Notes: generated by a model not told the origin, from the sequence alone. A stretch of 64,000 bases of DNA from JBMOKU01 sp049324315 (GCA_049324315.1 JBMOKU010000037.1:12287-76286); one strand, 5' to 3'; counted from the first letter of the stretch, positions 1 through 8,821 are shown. Translations and numbers: made by a program.

Positions 1-10
1 TCTAGGAAGT

Positions 11-304
11 ATGGAAGAGAAGCGAGAAGTACATATTATGGTGGATGGGAAAGCCTATACTGCCTTAGAAGGGGAAATGATCGCAGCAGCATTGCTGGCG
101 AATCATATAAAAACGTTTCGATACACAAAACATCAGCATAAGCCCAGGGGTATTTACTGCGGTATCGGAAGATGTACGGATTGTATCATGACTGTAGACG
201 GTGTTCCAAATGTAAGGACTTGTGTGACACCTGTTCGAGATGGGATGATTATTGAAACCCAAGAAGGCTCCGGGAAATGGAAGAGGGGTGGTACAGGTGC
301 ATGA
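11..304 (+). CDS. (2Fe-2S)-binding small subunit of an FAD-linked amine/D-amino-acid dehydrogenase
   Basis: A 97-residue plant-ferredoxin-type protein. The [2Fe-2S] ligands are visible as C-x4-C-x2-C (CGIGRCTDC) with a fourth Cys in VRTC about 14 residues later. It resembles the HcnA/OoxA-type small subunits that pass electrons from an FAD dehydrogenase to a second flavoprotein. An AGGAAG ribosome site precedes the ATG. Its end overlaps the start of the FAD subunit by a few bases, so the two are probably translationally coupled. The catalytic (substrate) subunit is expected just upstream, outside the window. The substrate cannot be told from this gene; D-proline or hydroxyproline dehydrogenase-like complexes have the same set of small subunits. 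Confidence 0.8.
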   Translation: MEEKREVHIMVDGKAYTALEGEMIAAALLANHIKTFRYTKHQHKPRGIYCGIGRCTDCIMTVDGVPNVRTCVTPVRDGMIIETQEGSGKWKRGGTGA

Positions 305-1397
305 GGTACCCATTGCTGTGATTGGCGGCGGACCGGCAGGATTATCAGCAGCAGTAGAAGCTGCAAAGGCTGGTGCAAAGGTATTGGTCATAGATGAAAA
401 TGGAAAACCGGGAGGGCAGTTATTTAAACAGATACATAAGTTTTTCGGATCAAGGGAACATAAAGCTGGTGTAAGGGGATTTCATATCGGGGAAAAATTA
501 TTAGAGGAAACAAAACAATTGGGAATTGAGGTGTGGCTGAATTCTGAAGTTTGTGGAATAGACGGAGAGAAAAATATTTGGATCGTCCGTGATAAAAAAG
601 AATCCTGCAATATGAAAGCAGAAAAAATCATATTGGCAACAGGAGCAACAGAAAATGCATTGAGTTTTCCGGGATGGACATTACCGGGGGTAATGGGGGC
701 CGGTGCAGCACAAACAATGATTAATATCAATCGTGTATTGCCGGGGAAACGCGTCGTTATGGTTGGCTCCGGAAACGTTGGCGTGATTGTTTCTTATCAA
801 CTCCTGCAGGCCGGTGCAGAAGTAGCGGCCATCGTAGAGGCTGCTCCAAGTTTAGGAGGATACGGTGTTCATACTGCAAAGGTTCGAAGGGCAGGGGTAC
901 CTTTTTACACTTCCCATACCATATCAAAGGCAGTGGGTGCCCGGTGTGTGGAAGGGGTAGAGATCGTTCAATTGGATCATCAATGGAAGCCTATTTCAGG
1001 TACGGAAAGACTGCTGGAAGCAGACACCATCTGTCTGGCCACAGGATTGACGCCATTAACAGAGCTGGCCTGGGCAGTGGGCTGTAAGTTCCAGTTCATA
1101 CCTGAGATGGGAGGACATGTTCCGGTCCATGATCGTTATATGGAAACAACCATGGATGGCATTTACATTGCAGGGGATATTTCGGGTATTGAAGAGGCCA
1201 GTACGGCCATGGAGGAAGGCCGACTAGCAGGGATCAATGCAGCCTATGCTTTAGGTTATATGGATGATAGCCAAAGAGAGCAGATGACAAATGAAGTTTG
1301 GGAAAGATTGGATGCTCTACGATGTGGTGCTTTTGGAGAAAAGAGAAAAGCGGCGAAGGACAGGATGCTTGCAGTCGAGGAGGAGACGGCAGTATGA
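297..1397 (+). CDS. FAD/NAD(P)-dependent oxidoreductase subunit (HcnB/OoxA-like)
   Basis: A pyridine nucleotide-disulfide oxidoreductase-fold flavoprotein of about 366 residues. The FAD Rossmann motif (VIGGGPAGLS) is at the N-terminus, a second dinucleotide motif (VGSGNVG) lies near the middle, and a C-terminal 'GIYIAGDISGIEEASTAMEEG' FAD-binding segment follows. I chose GTG at 297 because an AGAGGGG ribosome site lies 8 bases before it; TTG 252 and GTG 288 are in frame but fit worse. It lies between the [2Fe-2S] and [4Fe-4S] subunits with overlapping ends, so all three should form one complex. Known relatives are subunits of octopine, opine, hydrogen cyanide or D-hydroxyproline dehydrogenases. 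The substrate is unknown here. Confidence 0.8.
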   Translation: MHEVPIAVIGGGPAGLSAAVEAAKAGAKVLVIDENGKPGGQLFKQIHKFFGSREHKAGVRGFHIGEKLLEETKQLGIEVWLNSEVCGIDGEKNIWIVRDKKESCNMKAEKIILATGATENALSFPGWTLPGVMGAGAAQTMININRVLPGKRVVMVGSGNVGVIVSYQLLQAGAEVAAIVEAAPSLGGYGVHTAKVRRAGVPFYTSHTISKAVGARCVEGVEIVQLDHQWKPISGTERLLEADTICLATGLTPLTELAWAVGCKFQFIPEMGGHVPVHDRYMETTMDGIYIAGDISGIEEASTAMEEGRLAGINAAYALGYMDDSQREQMTNEVWERLDALRCGAFGEKRKAAKDRMLAVEEETAV

Positions 1398-1900
1398 TCA
1401 ATTATCAACATCTAAAAACAGTTGGTTCACCATCCATAGAAGAATTAGAAAGCTCACCTGGATTCCCCAAAAGAGAAGATTTTCTAAAGGGATCTATAGC
1501 CGTCATCGAATGTATTGAAGAAATACCCTGTAATCCCTGCGAAACTTCTTGCCCCAAAGGGGCCATCGTTGTGGGAAAGCCCATTACAAATCTGCCCACC
1601 ATTGATTTTAATAAATGCAGTGGCTGTGGTATCTGTGCTGCCGCTTGTCCTGGATTGGCAATTTATATTAAAGATTTTTGCTACAGTGAAACAGAGGCAT
1701 TGATAACTTTTCCGTTTGAATATATACCCTTACCTAAGTCCGGGGATATTATAACTTTAGCAGGAAGAAAAGGGGAAGCTGTTTGCTTGGGGAAGGTGTT
1801 AAGGGTTCAAAACGGGAAAATGAATAACCATACACCGATCATCAGTGTCGTTTTTGATAAGTATTATTTTGACGAAGTTGTAACTATGAAAAGAAGATAA
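1394..1900 (+). CDS. 4Fe-4S ferredoxin-type subunit of the same dehydrogenase
   Basis: A 168-residue protein starting at an ATG that overlaps the stop of the flavoprotein (ATGA), which points to coupled translation. Two cysteine clusters are visible: CIEEIPCNPCETSCP and, about 30 residues on, CSGCGICAAACP. The second has the full C-x2-C-x2-C-x3-C-P pattern of a [4Fe-4S] centre; the first has an extra Cys and looser spacing. The remaining 70 residues are a beta-rich domain of unknown role. It is probably the electron-transfer subunit of the amine dehydrogenase, linking it to the ferredoxin or quinone pool. A strong hairpin follows, so it is the last gene of its operon. Confidence 0.75.
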   Translation: MINYQHLKTVGSPSIEELESSPGFPKREDFLKGSIAVIECIEEIPCNPCETSCPKGAIVVGKPITNLPTIDFNKCSGCGICAAACPGLAIYIKDFCYSETEALITFPFEYIPLPKSGDIITLAGRKGEAVCLGKVLRVQNGKMNNHTPIISVVFDKYYFDEVVTMKRR

Positions 1901-1904
1901 TTTT

Positions 1905-1941
1905 CATAAAGCAAGGGAATGCGCAGCGCATTCCCTTTATG
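1905..1941. terminator. Stem-loop between convergent genes
   Basis: An 11-bp perfect stem (AAGGGAATGCG, loop CAG, then its complement) is extended by outer CATAAA/TTTATG pairing. It sits between the dehydrogenase operon and the convergent YjiH-like gene and can act for either strand. The T-tract is weak. Confidence 0.6.
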
Positions 1942-2018
1942 ATTATTAAGCAAATAGCTCGAATAAAACTTCTATGTATAACATACTAGGGGGGGAAGAT
2001 TGTTCGCCTGCTTTATTC

Positions 2019-3227
2019 TTAAAGCAGAACAGAAGACAGCACATACAGATAATGAGCGGCAATTCCTGCAGCAATGCCGCCGATGGTATGACTGAGAATG
2101 GCTTTGTTGGCCAATTGCCTTACACCCAATGCATCCATCATACCTACATGGGTACTCAAATATCCGCTCCAGCACATACCCATAGCCGTAAAAACTGCGA
2201 TTTCATTGGCACCAATCAATCCCTCGCTGAGGAATTTTTTTACTAAGCCCATAGCTGCCCCCACAGAGCCAAGGGACGTAATGGGAAAAGCGATGGCTTC
2301 AACGCTTTGAAAACCAAATAAAGGTTTAAGAATGGGGGCCAAGAGTTCACCAAGCTTTGGCAGCAGGGCGACACCTTCGAAAGCGACTCCCTGATAAACT
2401 GGGACGCCATTAACCACTTGGCTAGGACCAAAGGTTAAGATCATGACCAATGTACAGATAAATAGAACCCCGGGAATGATGGCCAGTCCCATTTCAACAC
2501 CATTTTTGCCGCCTTCGAGAATAATGTCTAATGCCCGTTCTAAGAAATTGCCCGTTCTGACTTCTCGATAATTCAAACCTTCATCCTGTTTGAAAGAATG
2601 GCTGCCGTTCGGTATATGAATGACGCCATAATATTTTTTTGTATGCTGAAGCATGAGTCGAACACTGACGATGCTTCCCACAACAGCGCCAATATTTCCG
2701 ATGACGGCAGGCAGGATAAATTCTGTTCCTTTACCTAGGCTGATCATGAAGGTTGTGAGAATTAAACCCATACCAAAGGCAGTTCCCAGATTACACAAGG
2801 CAGGTGTTTGATAGCTTTTAAAGTATTTTGAAAAACCTTTATCCTTTGCAAGGGAAATGATAGCAGGATTATCAGATAAATAGGTTGTTATGGCACCGAT
2901 AGATGCTGCTCCAGGCAGTCCATATAAAGGTCTCATGATAGGAGAAATGATTTTATTAATAAGTGCAACGACGCCAAACTCAGACAGCAGCCCGGAAAAT
3001 GCTCCAGCGAGAACGGCGATGGCTAAAATAAAAAATACCGTATTTAATAATAATTCATGGGCAGTTTTCATGATGATATTAAACATAATGCCTACGCCCA
3101 TTTTGGATATCATATACCCAAATCCAAGGGTGATAATGAGGAGAAATACATAGGTTTCTTTTGATACAGCTTTTTTCATTTGTACTGGGTGATGATCTGT
3201 CGATACTTCCCTTTCTAGTGCTTCCAT
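2019..3227 (-). CDS. YjiH-family membrane protein with nucleoside-recognition (Gate) domains
   Basis: A 402-residue multi-spanning membrane protein with about ten hydrophobic segments. The N-terminal 20 residues are hydrophilic and the first membrane segment is at about 27-45. The repeated pattern of 'GLPGAASIGAITTYLSDNPAI' and, in the second half, 'AFPITSLGSVGAAMGLV' is typical of the two Gate (nucleoside recognition) domains in YjiH/SpmA-related proteins. Transported substrate and direction are not known for the family. GGAGGGAT lies just before the ATG. It stands alone, divergent from hpt, a purine-salvage gene; a link to purine metabolism is only a neighbourhood inference. Confidence 0.7.
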   Translation of the reverse strand: MEALEREVSTDHHPVQMKKAVSKETYVFLLIITLGFGYMISKMGVGIMFNIIMKTAHELLLNTVFFILAIAVLAGAFSGLLSEFGVVALINKIISPIMRPLYGLPGAASIGAITTYLSDNPAIISLAKDKGFSKYFKSYQTPALCNLGTAFGMGLILTTFMISLGKGTEFILPAVIGNIGAVVGSIVSVRLMLQHTKKYYGVIHIPNGSHSFKQDEGLNYREVRTGNFLERALDIILEGGKNGVEMGLAIIPGVLFICTLVMILTFGPSQVVNGVPVYQGVAFEGVALLPKLGELLAPILKPLFGFQSVEAIAFPITSLGSVGAAMGLVKKFLSEGLIGANEIAVFTAMGMCWSGYLSTHVGMMDALGVRQLANKAILSHTIGGIAAGIAAHYLYVLSSVLL

Positions 3228-3420
3228 TCTATCCCTCCATTTTCATGTCATGATATATTAATCGATGCTGACATACAGATTCATTTTACTATTCTCGTTG
3301 AAATCTTACAATTATTTGACAAGAAAAACAGTTTAAATAATTGTAACAATTAAATGAAATAATATATAAATATTTTATTTTGCATATAACAGGTAAATAT
3401 ACGGTTTATTTCGATTCTAT

Positions 3421-3449
3421 TTGACAAAGAAAATGATTTCTATTAGAAT
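3421..3449 (+). promoter_or_regulatory. SigA-type promoter of hpt
   Basis: TTGACA at 3421-3426 and TAGAAT at 3444-3449 are separated by exactly 17 bases. hpt starts about 50 bases downstream. A 6-1-6 inverted repeat (AATTGTaACAATT, 3339-3351) lies upstream in the same AT-rich divergent region; no protein can be assigned to it. Confidence 0.7.
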
Positions 3450-3500
3450 AGTTATAATCAGTGCACCCTTGTAAATATAGGTAGTGGAGGTAAGTCATCT

Positions 3501-4031
3501 ATGGATATAGAGAAAAAGCGAAAAGAAGTGTTATTTACCAGAGAAGATATTCAACATAGAATTATCGAAATGGGCAAGCAAATTGCTAAGGACTATGATG
3601 GAAAAAAGATACTGGTTGTTTCCTTGTTAAAAGGCAGTTTCATCTTTACAGCAGATTTAGTTAGAGAAATTGATGCACCGGTAAGAATTGAGTTTATGGC
3701 CACGTCCAGTTATGGCCATGGAGAAGAGTCTTCAGGAAGCGTAAATATTTTATATGATTTACAGGCAAATCTTGAGGCGTATGATGTTTTAGTTGTAGAC
3801 GATATAGCTGACACGGGTCTAACCATGGAATTTGTATTACAGCATTTGAAGGCAAAGAATCCTAAAAGTATTAAATGCTGTGTTCTGTTAGACAAGCCAT
3901 CAAGAAGAAAAACCGTTCTTGAACCGGATTATATCGGATTTACCATACCTGATAAGTTTATTGTGGGTTATGGGTTAAATTATGGTGACTATTATAGAAA
4001 TGTACCCTATGTATTTGCATTTGTTGACTAA
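3501..4031 (+). CDS. hpt: Hypoxanthine phosphoribosyltransferase
   Basis: Joins hypoxanthine or guanine to PRPP to make IMP or GMP in cytosolic purine salvage. The 176-residue length matches the family. The PRPP-binding motif VLVVDDIADTGLT is at about residues 95-107. An N-terminal 'LLKGSFIF' segment contributes the pyrophosphate loop, and the C-terminal 'DKFIVGYGLNYGDYYRN' segment is characteristic of bacterial HPRTs. GGAGGTAA precedes the ATG at a good distance. It is a single-gene unit with its own promoter, closed by a strong hairpin. In Bacillus hpt lies beside tilS and ftsH; here it does not. Confidence 0.95.
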   Translation: MDIEKKRKEVLFTREDIQHRIIEMGKQIAKDYDGKKILVVSLLKGSFIFTADLVREIDAPVRIEFMATSSYGHGEESSGSVNILYDLQANLEAYDVLVVDDIADTGLTMEFVLQHLKAKNPKSIKCCVLLDKPSRRKTVLEPDYIGFTIPDKFIVGYGLNYGDYYRNVPYVFAFVD

Positions 4032-4033
4032 AA

Positions 4034-4062
4034 AAAGCCAATGGTATTAGACCATTGGCTTT
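4034..4062. terminator. Bidirectional intrinsic terminator between hpt and dapH
   Basis: A 12-bp perfect stem (AAAGCCAATGGT) with a 5-base loop. A-tracts before and T-rich bases after allow it to end transcription from both convergent units. Confidence 0.85.
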
Positions 4063-4065
4063 CCT

Positions 4066-4803
4066 TTATCCTCTTAAATCATCCAGAAGCTTTGTTTTTT
4101 CTTCTGTTTTTTGATCCTTTTCCTTAATAACCTTAGCAGGTGAACCTGCCACGACGCTGTTTGGCGGGACATCCTTTATCACCACAGCACCTGCTGCAAC
4201 AACGGCGTTTTTACCGACTCTGACACCTTCCAATATTACTGCATTTGCACCAATCATGACATTATCTTCAATGATGACAGGCGTGGCGCTTGGTGGCTCA
4301 AGCACACCGGCAATCACAGCTCCTGCACCTACATGAACATTCTTGCCAATCATGGAACGCGCGCCGAGGACGGCATTCATATCAATCATTGAATTTTCTC
4401 CAATCTCTGATCCGATATTAATAACAGCGCCCATCATAATAACGGCATTCGTACCAATTTTCACACGATCACGGATGACTGCACCGGGTTCGATTCTTGC
4501 TTGAATGTTTCTGATATCCAGCATAGGAATCGCTGAATTTCTGCGGTCATTTTCAATAACAAAATGATGAATATTGTCTTTGTGAGCAGATATAAAGTCT
4601 TCTATGTCTGTGTGCTCACCGAAAAGAACCCAAAAGCTGCCGCTTCCGAATTTTTTGATCTTGTCTGATTTGGCATTTGCAAGGTCTCCATCAATATATG
4701 CTTTGACTGGTGTAGATTTTTGAGCTTCCTTAATAAACTTTGCAATCTCATAAGGATTCGTCAAATCATAATCTTCAGCAGCAATCTTTTTTGCAATTGT
4801 CAT
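4066..4803 (-). CDS. dapH: 2,3,4,5-tetrahydropyridine-2,6-dicarboxylate N-acetyltransferase
   Basis: Acetylates tetrahydrodipicolinate with acetyl-CoA, the first step of the acetyl branch of diaminopimelate/lysine synthesis. The C-terminal two thirds is a left-handed beta helix of hexapeptide repeats (for example VKIGTNAVIMMGAVINIGSE). The N-terminal 90 residues are the DapH-type N-domain. I chose ATG at 4803; a TTG four codons upstream touches the AAAGGA ribosome site too closely. It is the last gene of the lysine operon, after dapB. The acetyl branch also needs an aminotransferase and a deacetylase; a deacetylase candidate starts at 9095. Confidence 0.93.
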   Translation of the reverse strand: MTIAKKIAAEDYDLTNPYEIAKFIKEAQKSTPVKAYIDGDLANAKSDKIKKFGSGSFWVLFGEHTDIEDFISAHKDNIHHFVIENDRRNSAIPMLDIRNIQARIEPGAVIRDRVKIGTNAVIMMGAVINIGSEIGENSMIDMNAVLGARSMIGKNVHVGAGAVIAGVLEPPSATPVIIEDNVMIGANAVILEGVRVGKNAVVAAGAVVIKDVPPNSVVAGSPAKVIKEKDQKTEEKTKLLDDLRG

Positions 4804-4840
4804 TGGTTTAATCAATCCTTTCTTACTTGATAGCTTTCTA

Positions 4841-5602
4841 TTATTTTAACATACTATTCATGTTATAATACCCGGGTGTTTTATCGACTAGAAATTTAGC
4901 AGCCTTTATGGCACCTAACGCGAAAATATCTTTCGATACAGCAGTGTGTTTGATTTCGATAATCTCATCCTGCCCCGCAAATATTACAGTATGTTCACCG
5001 ACGATATTACCGCCTCTAATGGCATGAATGCCAACATCTGTTTTTTTTCGTTCATCAGATTTGCCATGTCTTCCATAGACATAATCTAACTGCTCTGAAA
5101 GTGCATCGTTGATTGCGTTTGCAATCATGTACGCAGTACCGCTGGGGGAATCAACTTTCTTATTGTGGTGTTTTTCAATGATTTCGATATCGAACTTTTC
5201 ATAAAGTGCCTTTGCAGCAGCTTTGGCCAAATCTAACATAACATTGACACCTAAAGACATATTGGCAGACTGAAAAATAGGAACGGTCTTAGAGGCTTCG
5301 AGGATTCTAGCATGATCTTCTTCACTAAGCCCTGTGGTAGCAGTGACCAAAGGTGTATTTGTTGAAATGCAATAGTCTAATATTTTGGGCAATGCACTGT
5401 AATGTGAAAAATCGATGACCACATCAGCCTTATGACTACATTCAGATAGCTCCGTAAAGACTTCAAAGGGATGGTTGCTGTCTGGCTGGTTTGCATTTCG
5501 ATCAATACCTGCAATAATCTTCATTTCTTCATCTTGGGCAATCAATCTGGAAAGAACCTTGCCCATTTTCCCACAACAGCCGGTTATGATTACATTAATC
5601 AT
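4841..5602 (-). CDS. dapB: 4-hydroxy-tetrahydrodipicolinate reductase
   Basis: Reduces the DapA product to tetrahydrodipicolinate with NAD(P)H. The N-terminal Rossmann motif is GCCGKMGK. The catalytic segment EKHHNKKVDSPSGTA with its conserved His and Lys lies at about residues 142-156. 'GRHGKSDERKKTDVGIHAIRGGNIVGEH' is the usual tetramerisation and substrate region. The 253-residue length is normal. AGGAGG precedes the ATG, and dapA ends 12 bases upstream on the minus strand, so the two are in one operon. Confidence 0.95.
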   Translation of the reverse strand: MINVIITGCCGKMGKVLSRLIAQDEEMKIIAGIDRNANQPDSNHPFEVFTELSECSHKADVVIDFSHYSALPKILDYCISTNTPLVTATTGLSEEDHARILEASKTVPIFQSANMSLGVNVMLDLAKAAAKALYEKFDIEIIEKHHNKKVDSPSGTAYMIANAINDALSEQLDYVYGRHGKSDERKKTDVGIHAIRGGNIVGEHTVIFAGQDEIIEIKHTAVSKDIFALGAIKAAKFLVDKTPGYYNMNSMLK

Positions 5603-5614
5603 ATGGGTTACCTC

Positions 5615-6496
5615 CTATTCCAATATACCATATTCTGTCATTCTTGCCTTTAAGATGTTGAGGTTGCCTTCTGACATTTCAGTTAGAGGGAGTCTTAATT
5701 CTCCCATGTCAAATCCCATTAGATTCATAGCTGTCTTAACAGGTATAGGATTTACTTCTATAAAAAGTGCATCAATAAGAGCTTTCATTTTCAACTGAAG
5801 CTCACACGCTCCTTTGATATCGCCATCCATGAACTTTTGTACCATATCATGAGTTTCCTTAGGCAAGATATTTGCCACCACGGAGATAACGCCGGAACCG
5901 TTTAAGGACATCAGTGGAACGATCATATCATCATTTCCTGAATAGATATAAAAGTCATTCGGTACTAATCGGGCAATTTCAGCAACTTGTGCAATATTAC
6001 CGCTGGCTTCTTTTACACCTTTTATCTGAGGATGTTTCGCTAATTCAGCGAGGGTAGCCGGAAGAATATTTAGCCCTGTTCTGCCCGGAACATTATAGAT
6101 AATGATGGGGACATGTACAGCATCGGCAACAGCTGTAAAATGAGCGATCAAGCCTTTTTGTGTTGCTTTGTTATAGTAGGGGGTTATGACCAATATTCCA
6201 TCAACGCCTACTGATTCGGCATACATACTCATTTCAACTGCATGGGCAGTACAATTGCTTCCTGTGCCTGCTATAACAGGGATCCGACCTTTGATTTTTT
6301 CTACTGTGAACTTAATGGCTTCTTTTTGTTCTTCATCTGTCATTGTAGATGCTTCACCGGTAGTGCCACAAATGATAATTGCATCTGTTCCTTGTTCAAC
6401 GTGCCAATTTAAGATTTCTTCAAGTTTATTAAAATTTATTTTTCCGTCTTTAAAAGGAGTAACAATTGCAACGCCGGATCCTTTAAATAAACTCAT
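5615..6496 (-). CDS. dapA: 4-hydroxy-tetrahydrodipicolinate synthase
   Basis: Condenses pyruvate with aspartate semialdehyde, the committed step toward lysine and diaminopimelate. It is a 293-residue TIM barrel. The Schiff-base lysine is in IKGVKEASGN (about residue 160), the proton-relay tyrosine in YNVPGRTG (about 133), and the GTTGEA motif is at about 44-49. GAAAGGA lies before the ATG. It lies between asd and dapB in the riboswitch-controlled operon. Enzymes of this family are often also inhibited by lysine; this cannot be judged from the sequence alone. Confidence 0.95.
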   Translation of the reverse strand: MSLFKGSGVAIVTPFKDGKINFNKLEEILNWHVEQGTDAIIICGTTGEASTMTDEEQKEAIKFTVEKIKGRIPVIAGTGSNCTAHAVEMSMYAESVGVDGILVITPYYNKATQKGLIAHFTAVADAVHVPIIIYNVPGRTGLNILPATLAELAKHPQIKGVKEASGNIAQVAEIARLVPNDFYIYSGNDDMIVPLMSLNGSGVISVVANILPKETHDMVQKFMDGDIKGACELQLKMKALIDALFIEVNPIPVKTAMNLMGFDMGELRLPLTEMSEGNLNILKARMTEYGILE

Positions 6497-6525
6497 TCAA
6501 ACCATCCTTTCTATACGTACATAGT

Positions 6526-7527
6526 TTACTTACCCAAAGAAGGAACTAATAACTCAGCAATTTGTATTGCATTGGTAGCAGCACCTTTACGGATGTTGTC
6601 AGCAACGACCCATAGATTTAAACCATTTTCGAGACTGAAGTCTCTTCTAACTCTACCGATGTATACTTCATCAGTGCCCGCAGCGGCTCTTGCCAATGGA
6701 TAAACATTTGAAGAAGGATCATCCTGAAGGACGATACCAGGGCTGCTGCTTAGGATTTCCCGTACTTCATCTAATTCGAAGCTGTTTTCAAACTCAATAT
6801 TAATGGATTCACTGTGACTGTTTAGGACAGGTACTCTGACAGTCGTTGCAGTAATACGCAGGCTGTCATCTCCAAGAATTTTCTTTGTTTCATTGATCAT
6901 CTTCATTTCTTCCTTGGTATATCCATTATCTAAGAAGACATCAATGTGTGGTAAACAGTTACCTGCAATTGGATGTGGGTAAGCCTGCATCAAATCGTTA
7001 CCCTTTAATCCTTCTTCTAAATCTTTGACACCTTTGACACCTGTACCTGATACGGATTGGTAAGTAGAATAGATGATTCTTTTAATTTTATAATTTTCAT
7101 GAAGGGGCTTTAACGCCACAACTGCTTGGATCGTTGAACAATTGGGATTTGCTATGATTCCTTTGTTCCATTCGATATCTTGCGGATTTACTTCAGGCAC
7201 TACTAACGGTACGTTTTCATCCATCCTCCAGGCACTGCTGTTATCGACAACAATGACACCTTTTGACGCCGCAATAGGAGCAAATTTTTTGCTGATATCT
7301 CCGCCTGCTGAGAAAAGAGCAATATCTATATCCTTATCGAAAGAATTCTCGGTTAATTCCTCAACAATGTATTCTTTACCTTTGCATGTAACCTTTTCAC
7401 CTGCAGATTTTGCAGATGCAAGAACGTAAAGATTTTCAAATGGAAAGTCTCTTTCTTCCAATACCTTTAGGAAAGTTCTTCCTACCATTCCTGTAGCCCC
7501 AACAACAGCAACATTTACTTTTTTCAT
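6526..7527 (-). CDS. asd: Aspartate-semialdehyde dehydrogenase
   Basis: Reduces aspartyl phosphate to aspartate semialdehyde with NADPH, supplying the branch to lysine, threonine and methionine. The Rossmann motif VVGATGMVG is at the N-terminus. The active-site cysteine is in ANPNCSTIQ (about residue 130), and the conserved 'RVPVLNSHSESINIE' carries substrate-binding residues. ATG 7533 lies only two bases from the GGAGG site, so the second ATG (7527), eight bases away, is the better start. It follows the DeoR-type gene by about 30 bases and leads dapA-dapB-dapH. Confidence 0.94.
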   Translation of the reverse strand: MKKVNVAVVGATGMVGRTFLKVLEERDFPFENLYVLASAKSAGEKVTCKGKEYIVEELTENSFDKDIDIALFSAGGDISKKFAPIAASKGVIVVDNSSAWRMDENVPLVVPEVNPQDIEWNKGIIANPNCSTIQAVVALKPLHENYKIKRIIYSTYQSVSGTGVKGVKDLEEGLKGNDLMQAYPHPIAGNCLPHIDVFLDNGYTKEEMKMINETKKILGDDSLRITATTVRVPVLNSHSESINIEFENSFELDEVREILSSSPGIVLQDDPSSNVYPLARAAAGTDEVYIGRVRRDFSLENGLNLWVVADNIRKGAATNAIQIAELLVPSLGK

Positions 7528-7559
7528 TTTCATAACCTCCTGACTGTTTTTTCAAGTAT

Positions 7560-8327
7560 TCAAACTTCTTTTGCAATTTCTATTTTTAGGCCTTTCTTGA
7601 CCAATTTTGCCAGTGTTTCTTTATCGGATCTTTCATCCGTTATTAGCATATCAATTTTTTCAATGGTACATACTTTTGCAAAGGTGATCCTTCCGATTTT
7701 TCGGTAATCTGCAATGACAATGTTCTGATTGGTACTTTCGACAACTGCACTGAGAAAGTCCGCGCTATCAATGGTAGATGTGCTAATGCCCATATTATCT
7801 TCAATGCCTGCACAGGGCAGAAAAGCTTTGTCAAAATGATAGTTTCGGATTTCATCTACAGCCCGGGAGCCTAGAATGTTTCCCTTATAGTTTTTGATCC
7901 GTCCCCCTATGAGGATTGTTTCAATATTTTCGAATAAGGAAAGCTCTTTGGCAATATCCAGTGAGTTTGTAACAATGGTAATGGTTTTATGCTTGATGAG
8001 TGGAATCATATAAAGGGCGATGGTGCTTCCCATTAACATGATGGTGTCTCCGTCAGAAACAAGTTCAGCCGCCTTAACAGCAATACACTTCTTTTCTTCA
8101 ACAGCTTCGGTTTTTCCGGATTCCATTGTAGGTATCCATTTTGTTTTCTCGACTCTTACGGCTCCGCCATGGGTTTTTTTCAACAGTCCCTTTTTCTCAA
8201 GATCTGTAAGGTCACGACGGATGGTATAAATGGAAACATCAAAACTGTCGGTTAGCTGTTGTAAATTGACGACACCTTCTCGTTCGATTAGCTCAATGAT
8301 TTTTTTTCTCCTAGCTTCTGTAATCAA
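7560..8327 (-). CDS. DeoR/GlpR-family transcriptional regulator, first gene of the lysine operon
   Basis: About 255 residues. The N-terminal winged helix-turn-helix has the DeoR pattern (RKKIIELIEREGVVNLQQL, then VSIYTIRRDLTDLEKKGLLKKTHGGA). The C-terminal DeoRC sensor domain has 'VAAKAAELVSDGDTI'-like and 'TNSLDIAKEL' segments that in relatives bind sugar phosphates. TTG 8327 has a GGGGGAA site at the right distance; a TTG at 8342 is also in frame. It lies downstream of a lysine riboswitch and about 30 bases before asd, an unusual position for a DeoR protein. An inverted repeat at 8385-8398 is a possible binding site. Its target and ligand are unknown. Confidence 0.85.
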   Translation of the reverse strand: MITEARRKKIIELIEREGVVNLQQLTDSFDVSIYTIRRDLTDLEKKGLLKKTHGGAVRVEKTKWIPTMESGKTEAVEEKKCIAVKAAELVSDGDTIMLMGSTIALYMIPLIKHKTITIVTNSLDIAKELSLFENIETILIGGRIKNYKGNILGSRAVDEIRNYHFDKAFLPCAGIEDNMGISTSTIDSADFLSAVVESTNQNIVIADYRKIGRITFAKVCTIEKIDMLITDERSDKETLAKLVKKGLKIEIAKEV

Positions 8328-8384
8328 TGGCAATTCCCCCAAAGAAAATGATTAATTTTTGCTAATATTATTATAATATATTTA

Positions 8385-8398
8385 TAACCATTTGGTTA
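8385..8398. promoter_or_regulatory. Inverted repeat upstream of the DeoR-type gene, possible operator
   Basis: TAACCA-TT-TGGTTA is a perfect 6-2-6 palindrome about 60 bases before the regulator start. A TATAAT-like box on the minus strand (8370-8375) lies just downstream of it. It could be an autoregulatory site, but it is single and short. Confidence 0.35.
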
Positions 8399-8528
8399 CA
8401 TTTATATTATCATTTTCAAACAATATTTGTAAATAGGTTGATGAATTTTCATAAGAACAAATGAAAAGGATTGTCAGAGAGGTAGAAAAAGCTTGTATAG
8501 GAAGACGTGAGAAAACAGACAAAAATAA

Positions 8529-8564
8529 AAACGGCATAAGAGCAAAAGGGTACTCAATGCCGTT
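8529..8564 (-). terminator. Riboswitch terminator of the lysine operon
   Basis: Read on the minus strand, AACGGCAT pairs with ATGCCGTT and is followed by a run of T bases. It lies directly after the lysine aptamer, as expected for the lysine-induced terminator of an 'off' riboswitch. Confidence 0.85.
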
Positions 8565-8595
8565 GTGAACACGTCAAAAGAATACAACTTTTACC

Positions 8596-8790
8596 CTGTG
8601 TGAAGTAGCACTCCACCGATAAACTGGGTTATCTACCGGCGACAGTCCTATGCTTATTCAGCATAGTCCCAGCGAAATATCCAAAGGGAATGGATAAGTG
8701 CTTCGGCAGCGACACCTTTTCATTGGGTATGGCGACTCCCTTAGTCTACCCCAATGTACTTATTGTCTGCTGCAACCTCTAAGACACATC
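8596..8790 (-). promoter_or_regulatory. Lysine riboswitch (L box)
   Basis: On the minus strand the conserved L-box blocks occur in order: AGAGGTTGCAGC, GGGAGTCGCC, GGTGTCGCTGCCGAAGC, CGCTGGGACTATGC, GAATAAGCATAGGACTGTC and GGTGGAGTGCTAC. These match the lysine aptamer's five-helix core. It is followed by an intrinsic terminator and then DeoR-asd-dapA-dapB-dapH. High lysine should favour the terminator and shut the operon. Confidence 0.93.
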
Positions 8791-8821
8791 AATCATTTGT
8801 TGTAATTATTCAGTTTTATGT

